Below, piece by piece: positions 1-5,083 of a stretch of 6,067 nt of DNA. The position numbers and the translations under genes were made by a program. The notes below the pieces were generated by a model, which did no database searches, had not been told where the DNA came from, and saw only the letters and a list, made by a program, of their open reading frames with translations. Location: contig JAOPWK010000196.1 of assembly GCA_025965735.1 (NCBI GenBank), positions 1 to 6,067 on the forward strand, in the 5' to 3' direction. Each line of letters begins with the position of its first letter. The stretch's first letter is position 1. This DNA comes from Frankiales bacterium (lineage in GTDB: Bacteria; Actinomycetota; Actinomycetes; Mycobacteriales; SCTD01).

Positions 1-893
1 CCGCAGGCCATCGCCTCGAGGTTCACGATGCCGAGCGGCTCGTAGACCGACGGGCAGACGAAGACCGTCGCGTGCGACAGCAGCTGCGCGACCTGGTCCT
101 TGGGCAGCATCTCGCTGATGAGCACGACGCCGCTGCGCGCTGCCTGCAGCTCGCGCACCAGCTCGGCGGTCTCCGCGGCGATCTCCGGGGTGTCCGGCGC
201 CCCGGCGCACAGCACCAGCTGACCGGGCAGCTCCTTGGCGGCGCGCAGCAGGTGGGCCAGTCCCTTCTGCCGGGTGATGCGCCCCACGAAGACGGCGTAC
301 GGCACCGCGGGGTCGACGCCGTAGCGCTCCAGCACGTCGGTGCCGGCGACCGGTGCGTAGGCCGCCGCGTCGATGCCGTTGTAGACGACGTGCACCCGCG
401 CCGGGTCCAGCTCCGGGTAGCTGGCCAGCACGTCGCGCGCCATGCCGTTGCTCACCGCGATGACGGCGTCGGCGGCCAGCACGGCGGTCTTCTCCGCCCA
501 GCTGCTGACGGCGTAGCCGCCGCCGAGCTGCTCGGCCTTCCACGGCCGGTGCGGCTCGAGCGAGTGCGTCGTGACGACGTGCGGGACGCCGTGCAGCAGC
601 GCGGCCAGGTGGCCGGCCATGTCGGCGTACCAGGTGTGCGAGTGCACGACGTCGCAGCGGCTGGTCGCGGCGGCGATGCGCAGGTCGGTGCTCAGCACCT
701 GCAGGGCGGCGTTGGCGCCGGCCAGCTGCGGGTCGGGGTCGTGCGCGGTGGCGCCGTCGGCCGTACCGCCGAAGGAGTGCACGTCGACGTCGGAGCCGGC
801 GGACCGCAGCGCGCGCACCAGGTGCTCGACGTGGACGCCGGCGCCGCCGTACACCTGGTCGGGCCACTCACGTGTCAGCACTCCGATGCGCAT
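1..893 (-). CDS. glgA: Glycogen synthase / maltose-1-phosphate synthase, actinobacterial GT4 type (C-terminus cut by window edge)
   Basis: GT-B glycosyltransferase that uses ADP-glucose. In mycobacteria the orthologue (Rv1212c, GlgA/GlgM) mainly joins ADP-glucose and glucose-1-phosphate into maltose-1-phosphate for the GlgE alpha-glucan pathway; that function is family knowledge. Visible here are 297 complete codons of an expected ~385-390. The N-terminus reads MRIGVLTREWP with the sugar-acceptor loop YGGAGVHVEHL (residues 15-25). Next come HSHTWY (84-89) and THSLEPHRPWKAEQLGGGY (109-127), both typical of this subfamily. The nucleotide-sugar site is VGRITRQKG (203-211, R205 and K210), and the E-x7-E motif is EPLGIVNLE (E285, E293). 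The start at 893 is chosen because the family begins with this MRI/MRV-LTRE motif. No Shine-Dalgarno precedes it. It is divergent from glgC, the enzyme supplying its substrate. About 90 C-terminal residues lie outside the window. Confidence 0.95.
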   Translation of the reverse strand, partial: MRIGVLTREWPDQVYGGAGVHVEHLVRALRSAGSDVDVHSFGGTADGATAHDPDPQLAGANAALQVLSTDLRIAAATSRCDVVHSHTWYADMAGHLAALLHGVPHVVTTHSLEPHRPWKAEQLGGGYAVSSWAEKTAVLAADAVIAVSNGMARDVLASYPELDPARVHVVYNGIDAAAYAPVAGTDVLERYGVDPAVPYAVFVGRITRQKGLAHLLRAAKELPGQLVLCAGAPDTPEIAAETAELVRELQAARSGVVLISEMLPKDQVAQLLSHATVFVCPSVYEPLGIVNLEAMAC

Positions 894-900
894 GAGTCGG

Positions 901-906
901 ACGCTA
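901..906 (-). promoter_or_regulatory. Possible -10 box of a leaderless glgA promoter
   Basis: Read on the minus strand, TAGCGT fits the TANNNT actinobacterial -10 pattern and ends 7 nt before the glgA ATG. Transcription would therefore begin at or next to the start codon. This agrees with the lack of a Shine-Dalgarno. No convincing -35 was found, and a six-base match is weak evidence. Confidence 0.25.
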
Positions 907-912
907 GTGCGA

Positions 913-918
913 CAGACT
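913..918 (+). promoter_or_regulatory. Possible weak -10 box of a leaderless glgC promoter
   Basis: CAGACT keeps the two most important -10 bases (A at position 2, T at position 6) but lacks the first T. It ends 6 nt before the glgC ATG, the right distance for a transcript starting on the A of ATG. No Shine-Dalgarno is visible before 925, so either a leaderless transcript or a promoter inside glgA is needed. Confidence 0.18.
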
Positions 919-924
919 CACCGC

Positions 925-2163
925 ATGCGCTCGCCACGGGTCCTCGGGATCGTTCTCGCCGGCGGCGCGGGCAAGCGCCTGGCGCCGCTGACCGACGACC
1001 GGGCCAAGCCCGCGGTGCCGTTCGGCGGGATCTACCGGCTGGTCGACTTCGTGCTCTCGAACCTCGTGAACGCCGGCTACCTGCGGATCGTCGTGCTGAC
1101 GCAGTACAAGTCGCACTCGCTCGACCGGCACATCACCACCACCTGGCGGATGTCCACCCTGCTGGGCAACTACATCACCCCGGTGCCCGCCCAGCAGCGG
1201 CTCGGACCGCAGTGGTTCCGCGGCTCGGCCGACGCGATCCACCAGTCGCTGAACCTCGTCTACGACGAGCAGCCCGACCACGTCGTCGTCTTCGGCGCCG
1301 ACCACGTCTACCGGATGGACCCCCGGCAGATGGTCGAGCAGCACATCGCCTCGGGGGCCGGCGTGACCGTGGCCGGCATCCGGGTGCCGCGCTCGGAGGC
1401 GCACGGCTTCGGCGTCATCCAGACCGGCCCTGACGGCCGCAGCATCAAGGCGTTCCTGGAGAAGCCGACGGACCCGCCGGGACTGCCCGACGACCCGACC
1501 ACCGTGTACGCCTCGATGGGCAACTACGTCTTCTCGACCGAGGCGCTGCTCGAGGCGGTGAAGCTCGACGCGGGCGACGAGGGCTCCGTCCACGACATGG
1601 GCGGCAACATCATCCCGATGATGGTCGCCCGCGGCGACGCCCAGGTGTACGACTTCTCCGACAACGAGGTGCCGGGCGCCACGGACCGGGACTGCGGCTA
1701 CTGGCGCGACGTCGGGACCCTGGACGCCTACTACGACGCGCACATGGACCTGGTGTCGGTCCACCCGATCTTCAACCTCTACAACCGCCAGTGGCCGATC
1801 CTCACGACCTCACCGGCGCTGCCTCCGGCGAAGTTCGTCTTCGAGGAGGACGGCCGCACCGGCCGCGCCCTCGACTCGCTGGTGTCGCAGGGCGTCATCG
1901 TCTCCGGCGGCATGGTCCGCAAGTCGATCGTGTCGCCCGGCGCCCGCATCCACTCCGGCTCGGAGGTGTCGGCGTCGGTGCTCATGCACAACGTCGACAT
2001 CGGACGCGGGGCGGTCGTGCGCCGCGCGATCCTGGACAAGAACGTCGTCGTCTGGCCCGGCGCCTCCGTGGGCGTCGACCCCGTCCGCGACCGCGAGCGC
2101 GGCTTCACGATCACCGAGAGCGGGATCGTCGTGGTCGGCAAGGGCCAGCAGGTGGTGGTCTAG
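925..2163 (+). CDS. glgC: Glucose-1-phosphate adenylyltransferase (ADP-glucose pyrophosphorylase)
   Basis: Makes ADP-glucose and pyrophosphate from ATP and glucose-1-phosphate, the committed cytosolic step of bacterial glycogen synthesis. The 412 aa fit the family (mycobacterial GlgC is ~404). The nucleotidyltransferase domain opens with LAGGAGKRLAPLT (residues 11-23) followed by DRAKPAVPFGG (25-35). Further matches are LTQYKSHSLDRH (58-69), PAQQRLG (88-94) and FGADHVYRMD (123-132), whose D126 corresponds to the catalytic metal-binding Asp. FLEKP (177-181) includes the glucose-1-phosphate-binding Lys (K180), and DNEVPGATDRD and YWRDVGTLDAYYDAHMDL follow. A left-handed beta-helix domain follows from about residue 315 and ends with AILDKNVVVWPG. 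The start at 925 matches the family N-terminus. In-frame ATGs at 886 and 892 would overlap glgA and add residues without family support. The divergent partner glgA consumes the product. Activity is normally set by allosteric effectors; no regulatory protein gene is nearby. Confidence 0.97.
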   Translation: MRSPRVLGIVLAGGAGKRLAPLTDDRAKPAVPFGGIYRLVDFVLSNLVNAGYLRIVVLTQYKSHSLDRHITTTWRMSTLLGNYITPVPAQQRLGPQWFRGSADAIHQSLNLVYDEQPDHVVVFGADHVYRMDPRQMVEQHIASGAGVTVAGIRVPRSEAHGFGVIQTGPDGRSIKAFLEKPTDPPGLPDDPTTVYASMGNYVFSTEALLEAVKLDAGDEGSVHDMGGNIIPMMVARGDAQVYDFSDNEVPGATDRDCGYWRDVGTLDAYYDAHMDLVSVHPIFNLYNRQWPILTTSPALPPAKFVFEEDGRTGRALDSLVSQGVIVSGGMVRKSIVSPGARIHSGSEVSASVLMHNVDIGRGAVVRRAILDKNVVVWPGASVGVDPVRDRERGFTITESGIVVVGKGQQVVV

Positions 2164-2181
2164 CCCCAGTCTCAGGCCTTC

Positions 2182-2241
2182 GCGGTGATCTTCCGCATGT
2201 GGTCAGCGGCACGCCGTACCAGCCCGCCATCCGGTGACGCT
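2182..2241 (+). repeat. 60-bp inverted repeat, left copy
   Basis: The reverse complement of this segment matches 3279-3338 at 52 of 60 positions without gaps. The outer 17 bp and the inner 10 bp are identical between copies, and the mismatches cluster in between, four of them at 2222-2231. It begins 18 bp after the glgC stop and ends 71 bp before the ATG of the nuclease-like gene. It contains only short internal pairings (for example a 4-bp stem at its outer end), so it is not a standard intrinsic terminator. Confidence 0.9.
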
Positions 2242-2312
2242 CGCGTGGCAGGCGGCCTGTGGAGCTGTGGACAGCACCGCTCGTGCGCCCGCCGCGGGAG
2301 CAGCCTGCGCGG

Positions 2313-3272
2313 ATGGACCTGGAGCTGGCGCGGTGGCAGGAGCTGGTACGGCGGGCCGGCAGCCCGGCGAAGGCGAAGAGGTGGCTGCGGGACGGCCTCT
2401 GGTGGCGCGTGTTCCACGACGTGTACGCGCCGATGGGCGCCGACGACGGCCCGCGACTGCGCGCGAAGGCCCTGCGCGTTGCTCTCCCGCCGGACGTCGC
2501 GGCCAGCCACCGCACCGCGCTCTGGCTGCTCGGTCTGGACGTGCTCGGGCCGGTGCTGGACGTGACCGCACCGCGCGGCCGGCGGGTGCAGGCGCGGGCA
2601 GGGCTGCGCCCGCACAGCGCGGAGCTGGGGGACGAGGACCTGTGCCTGGTCGAGGGCCTGCTGGTCGTGAGCGCGGCGCGCGCCGTCGTGGACGTGGCCC
2701 GCTCGGAGCCGCTCGTCGAGGCCGTCGCCGTGGGGGACGCGGCGCTGAGGTCAGGCGCGGCCACCGAGGCACAGATCGCCGACGTGGTGCGCCGGAGCGG
2801 CGGGCTGCGCGGCGTCCTCAGCGCACGGACCTGCCTGGGGCACCTCGAGCCGCGCAGCGAGTCCCCGATGGAGAGCCGGCTGCGCATGCGGTTCGTCCTC
2901 GGCGGCGTGCGAGGGCTGGAGGTGCAGAAGGACCTCTACGACGAGCACGGGCACCTCGGGCGCGCAGACGCGTACGTCAAGGGCGTCGTCGTGGAGTACG
3001 ACGGCCGCGAGGCGCGGCTGGACAAGGCCGTCTTCGTCCGGGAGCGGCGGCGGCAGACCCGCATCGCCGAGTCCGGCTGCGAGATCCGGCGCTTCACGTC
3101 CGCCGACGTGTACCAGCGACCGGCGGCTGCCGTCTGTGCCGAGTTGCAGCGCGCGATCCAGCAGGCCGCGGGACGGGACCGCTCGCGCCTGCGCAGCGGC
3201 CCGGACACGTTGCGGCCGCCGCGCTGGCGACCGCTGCCGACCCTGGCGTCGCCGCAGTCCGCCGCCGCGTAG
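2313..3272 (+). CDS. AbiEi-like / DUF559 (Vsr-like fold) domain protein, function unknown
   Basis: 319 aa. Residues 1-60 (ELVRRAGSPAKAKRWLRDGLWWRVFHDVYAP) resemble the N-terminal winged-helix segment annotated in actinobacteria as AbiEi-type antitoxin. The middle part (61-180) is the variable linker usual in these proteins. Residues 183-270 form a DUF559-type, PD-(D/E)XK/Vsr-like module with SPMESRLRMRF (E187), GRADA (D219), VEYDG (E228, D230), then RERRRQTRIAESGCEIRRFTSADV. The acidic residues of the presumed nuclease core are present. The His that commonly follows EYDG in relatives is absent (GREARLD). The Arg/Pro-rich tail after 285 looks disordered. ATG 2313 is preceded by GGGAG at 2296-2300, somewhat far. 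An in-frame GTG at 2259 would add 18 residues with no family resemblance. No partner toxin gene is adjacent. Domain assignment is by recalled family patterns, and enzymatic activity is unproven. Confidence 0.8.
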   Translation: MDLELARWQELVRRAGSPAKAKRWLRDGLWWRVFHDVYAPMGADDGPRLRAKALRVALPPDVAASHRTALWLLGLDVLGPVLDVTAPRGRRVQARAGLRPHSAELGDEDLCLVEGLLVVSAARAVVDVARSEPLVEAVAVGDAALRSGAATEAQIADVVRRSGGLRGVLSARTCLGHLEPRSESPMESRLRMRFVLGGVRGLEVQKDLYDEHGHLGRADAYVKGVVVEYDGREARLDKAVFVRERRRQTRIAESGCEIRRFTSADVYQRPAAAVCAELQRAIQQAAGRDRSRLRSGPDTLRPPRWRPLPTLASPQSAAA

Positions 3273-3278
3273 CGGCCG

Positions 3279-3338
3279 AGCGTCACCGTCTGGCGGAGTC
3301 GTACGGCGGGTCGCTGACCAGATGCGGAAGATCACCGC
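3279..3338 (-). repeat. 60-bp inverted repeat, right copy
   Basis: Mirror copy of the repeat at 2182-2241 (52/60 identical after reverse complementing). It starts 6 bp after the stop codon of the nuclease-like gene. Just outside it lies a G-rich stretch (3342-3362) and then a separate hairpin. Outer-end identity is 17 of 17 bp. Confidence 0.9.
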
Positions 3339-3363
3339 AGAGGGGGGTGGGTGGCCAGGGGGC

Positions 3364-3380
3364 GCCGGCGTCACGCCGGC
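3364..3380. other. Short GC-rich hairpin / 8-bp inverted repeat between genes
   Basis: GCCGGCGT-C-ACGCCGGC is a perfect 8+1+8 inverted repeat that can fold as a 6-bp stem with a 5-nt loop. It lies 29 bp before the lipoprotein start and 92 bp after the upstream stop. There is no T-run behind it, so it would be a non-canonical terminator at best. It could equally be a protein-binding site in front of the lipoprotein promoter. Confidence 0.4.
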
Positions 3381-3396
3381 TTCACCCGCAGCCGCC

Positions 3397-3402
3397 TACG
3401 GT
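3397..3402 (+). promoter_or_regulatory. Candidate -10 box for a leaderless lipoprotein transcript
   Basis: TACGGT matches TANNNT and ends 7 nt before the ATG at 3410. No Shine-Dalgarno precedes that ATG, and there is no clear -35. Spacing and the missing ribosome site agree with leaderless expression, which is common in Actinomycetota. Confidence 0.35.
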
Positions 3403-3409
3403 CGACGTC

Positions 3410-4030
3410 ATGCGCCGTCCCGTCGTCCCGCTCCTGCTCGGTCTCGCGCTGCTCACCGGCTGCGGGTCCGACCCGTCGGCCGTCGCCGAGCCCGCACACA
3501 GCCAAGCGCCCGCGTCCCCCGCAGCGCCCTTCTCCGGCACGCCGGCCCCGACCATTCAGGGGCTGGAGGTGGAGACCGGCGAGCTGAAGCGCGACCACAA
3601 GGACGGGCCGCTGGACTACGGCGCGGTGCCGCCGGTGGGGGGCACGCACAACCCGCGCTGGCTGGCCTGCGACGTCTACGACGAGCCGGTGCCGGACGAG
3701 GTTGCTGTCCACTCGCTGGAGCACGGTGCGGTGTGGTTCACCCACGCCCCGGACCTGCCGGACGACCAGGTCGAGCGGCTCGAGGAGCTGGCGAAGCAGA
3801 ACCGGGAGTACGTGCTGGTGTCCCCGGTCGAGCGCCTGGCCGCGCCGGTCGTTGCTGTCGCCTGGGGCGTCAGCCTGGAGGTGCCGGACGCCGACGACGC
3901 GAGGCTCGAGGCGTTCCTCGAGCAGTACGCCGGCGGTGCGCAGGGCGGCGAGCCGGGCGCGCCCTGCCGCGGGGGCGGCGTGTCGCTGCGCGAGGCGCGC
4001 GGGCTGGTCGGCGGTGGCACCAGCGCCTGA
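3410..4030 (+). CDS. DUF3105 domain lipoprotein
   Basis: A 206-aa secreted lipoprotein of unknown function. The N-terminus is MRRP, then a hydrophobic stretch, then the lipobox LTGC (residues 15-18). C18 would be lipidated and anchor the protein on the outer face of the cytoplasmic membrane. An Ala/Pro-rich tether covers about 19-50. The DUF3105 domain spans about 65-187: DYGAVPPVGGTHNPRW (69-84), C87, EPVPDEVAVHSLEHGAVW (92-109), YVLVSP (134-139) and AAPVVAVAWGVSLEV (144-158). The conserved H80, H101, E104 and H105 are possible metal or substrate ligands. C87 and C186 could form a disulfide outside the membrane. Both suggestions are inference. The start is fixed by the signal peptide. It is the last gene before the convergent hydrolase, 6 bp away. 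No biochemical role is known for the family. Confidence 0.9.
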   Translation: MRRPVVPLLLGLALLTGCGSDPSAVAEPAHSQAPASPAAPFSGTPAPTIQGLEVETGELKRDHKDGPLDYGAVPPVGGTHNPRWLACDVYDEPVPDEVAVHSLEHGAVWFTHAPDLPDDQVERLEELAKQNREYVLVSPVERLAAPVVAVAWGVSLEVPDADDARLEAFLEQYAGGAQGGEPGAPCRGGGVSLREARGLVGGGTSA

Positions 4031-4036
4031 GCGGGC

Positions 4037-4945
4037 TTACGCGGGCTGGCGCAGCCGGGAGGTCAGCGTCGACGGGTCCATCTGCACGGCCTCGGTCGTG
4101 CGGACCCAGCGGGCGAGCGTCGCGGCCAGGCGGGCCGGCTCGGTGAGGTGCGGGAAGTGGCCGCTCTGCTCGAAGACCTCGAGGGTCGTGCCGGGCACCG
4201 TGGCGGCCAGCTCCTCGCCGTGCGAGACCGGGATGATGGCGTCCTTGCGGCCCCACACGACGAACAGCGGCAGGTCGGCGGCGAGGTAGAGCCGGTCCCG
4301 GGCGTCGACGCGCTGGCCGGCCGGGTCGAGCACGCTGCGGGCCGTGTGCACGAACGCCTCGCGGGTCTCCCGGTCCCCGAGCGAGCCGAAGCTGACCAGG
4401 CACTCCGCGAGTCCGGCAGGAAGGGTGACGCGCGCCTTGTCCAGCAGGCCGGCGACCTTGCCGGCAGCGGCGCGGACGTAGGAGCCGGCCAGCAGGGGCA
4501 GCACCAGCTCGGCGCCGGGCAGGGTGGCAGCGCGCAGGAAGATGCTGACCTCGCGACCGAGCCCGCCGGCGTTGACCAGCGCCAGGCGCTCCACCCGCTC
4601 CGGGAACTGGTAGGCGAACTGCAGCGCGATGCCGCCGCCCAGGGAGTGGCCGACCAGCGAGACACGGTCGTGCCCGAGCGCGGCCAGCAGGTCGCGGATG
4701 CCGCACGCGTGCGCCCCGAGGGAGTAGTCGCCGCGCGGCTTGGCCGAGGAGCCGTGGCCCAGCAGGTCGGGGGCGATGACGTGGCAGGTCTCGCCGAGGT
4801 CGGTCATCACCTTCTCCCACTGCGCGGCGCGGGAGGCGATGCCGTGCACGAGCACGACGACGGGACCTCCGGAGTCGGCGCCGGACTCGGCGTAGGACAC
4901 CGCGTTGCCGTGCACGGGGAGCTCGGACCAGGTGACGTCAGCCAT
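4037..4945 (-). CDS. Alpha/beta-fold hydrolase
   Basis: 302-aa cytosolic serine hydrolase of the AB hydrolase-1 family. The oxyanion motif is VLVHGIASRAAQW (31-43). APDLLGHGSSAKP (58-70) matches the conserved segment after strand 4. The nucleophile elbow is GHSLGG (99-104) with S101. The acid is D235 in WGRKDAIIP and the base is H263 in SGHFPHLTEP, so the catalytic triad is complete. A cap region covers roughly 130-215. There is no signal peptide. The substrate cannot be told: esterases, lipases, epoxide hydrolases, haloperoxidases and C-C bond hydrolases share this pattern. Start 4945 (MADVTWSELPVHG) is preferred. An in-frame start at 5053 would run across the divergent promoter region. A weak TGGGG lies just upstream. 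It is divergent from the acyl-CoA dehydrogenase gene, so a lipid-related role is possible but unproven. Confidence 0.9.
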   Translation of the reverse strand: MADVTWSELPVHGNAVSYAESGADSGGPVVVLVHGIASRAAQWEKVMTDLGETCHVIAPDLLGHGSSAKPRGDYSLGAHACGIRDLLAALGHDRVSLVGHSLGGGIALQFAYQFPERVERLALVNAGGLGREVSIFLRAATLPGAELVLPLLAGSYVRAAAGKVAGLLDKARVTLPAGLAECLVSFGSLGDRETREAFVHTARSVLDPAGQRVDARDRLYLAADLPLFVVWGRKDAIIPVSHGEELAATVPGTTLEVFEQSGHFPHLTEPARLAATLARWVRTTEAVQMDPSTLTSRLRQPA

Positions 4946-5008
4946 GGCCCCAGGGTGCGTGCCACTGTCATGCACCGCAAGGGCTCCACCGTGTGAGGCG
5001 AGTCGCTC

Positions 5009-5036
5009 TTGACACGGCACCGCAACGGGCAAGACT
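5009..5036 (+). promoter_or_regulatory. Promoter of the acyl-CoA dehydrogenase gene (-35 TTGACA, -10 AAGACT)
   Basis: A perfect housekeeping-type -35, TTGACA, at 5009-5014 is followed after 16 bp by AAGACT at 5031-5036, which keeps A2 and T6 of the -10 consensus. The expected transcript start is near 5043, giving a leader of about 40 nt that contains a Shine-Dalgarno. The -10 box touches the palindrome at 5036-5052. Confidence 0.6.
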
Positions 5037-5052
5037 GTTACCGGCGGTAACA
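5036..5052. promoter_or_regulatory. Perfect palindromic operator, TetR-like
   Basis: TGTTACC-GGC-GGTAACA is a perfect 7-bp inverted repeat with a 3-bp centre. It overlaps the last base of the -10 box and covers the predicted transcript start. Short, tight palindromes of this shape at acyl-CoA dehydrogenase promoters are usually bound by TetR-family repressors that release on acyl-CoA binding. The palindrome is seen; the regulator family is inferred, and no regulator gene is in the window. Confidence 0.65.
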
Positions 5053-5072
5053 CCTACCGACCGGGACGACCC

Positions 5073-5077
5073 AGGAG
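5073..5077 (+). promoter_or_regulatory. Shine-Dalgarno of the acyl-CoA dehydrogenase gene
   Basis: AGGAG with a 6-nt spacer before the ATG at 5084 fixes that start. It is the only strong ribosome-binding site in the window. Confidence 0.75.
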
Positions 5078-5083
5078 CGCCGC

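Larger units (their letters stand above)
2182..3338. mobile_element. Putative single-gene element or cassette bounded by 60-bp inverted repeats
   Basis: This 1157-bp unit runs from the outer end of one repeat to the outer end of the other and holds one gene, which fills 83% of it. Long terminal inverted repeats around a lone gene resemble a transposon-like unit or a cassette moved in trans. The gene encodes no recognisable transposase, and the flanks (ending ggccttc on the left, starting agagggg on the right) show no target-site duplication. It could also be a gene lying by chance between two oppositely oriented dispersed intergenic repeats. The repeat geometry is seen directly; mobility is inference. 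Confidence 0.35.

Noticed and set aside
72..1433. Long plus-strand open frame opposite glgA running into glgC
   Set aside because: It is an antisense and out-of-frame shadow in very GC-rich DNA. Its translation is low-complexity (R, A, G, H, V) with no family motif, while glgA and glgC are clear in the other frames.
2259..2312. GTG start at 2259 for the nuclease-like gene
   Set aside because: The added 18 residues do not resemble the family N-terminus and no good ribosome site precedes them. ATG 2313 gives the expected N-terminus.
2164..2312. Rho-independent terminator after glgC
   Set aside because: No strong stem followed by a T-run was found. The segment is mostly the 60-bp repeat.
3342..3362. 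Possible three-tetrad G-quadruplex
   Set aside because: Only three separate runs of three or more G are present, so a stable three-tetrad form is not supported; a two-tetrad form would be weak.
2234..3409. Upstream extension of the lipoprotein frame to 2234
   Set aside because: The translation is Arg/Ala/Gly-rich noise overlapping the nuclease-like gene. A signal peptide with lipobox starts at 3410.
3870..4820. Second minus-strand frame overlapping the hydrolase and lipoprotein genes
   Set aside because: Arg/Pro/Ala-rich shadow translation without motifs. The hydrolase frame carries a full catalytic triad.
4946..5053. Extended hydrolase start at 5053
   Set aside because: It would read through the palindromic operator and the divergent promoter, and the extra 36 residues have no alpha/beta hydrolase counterpart.
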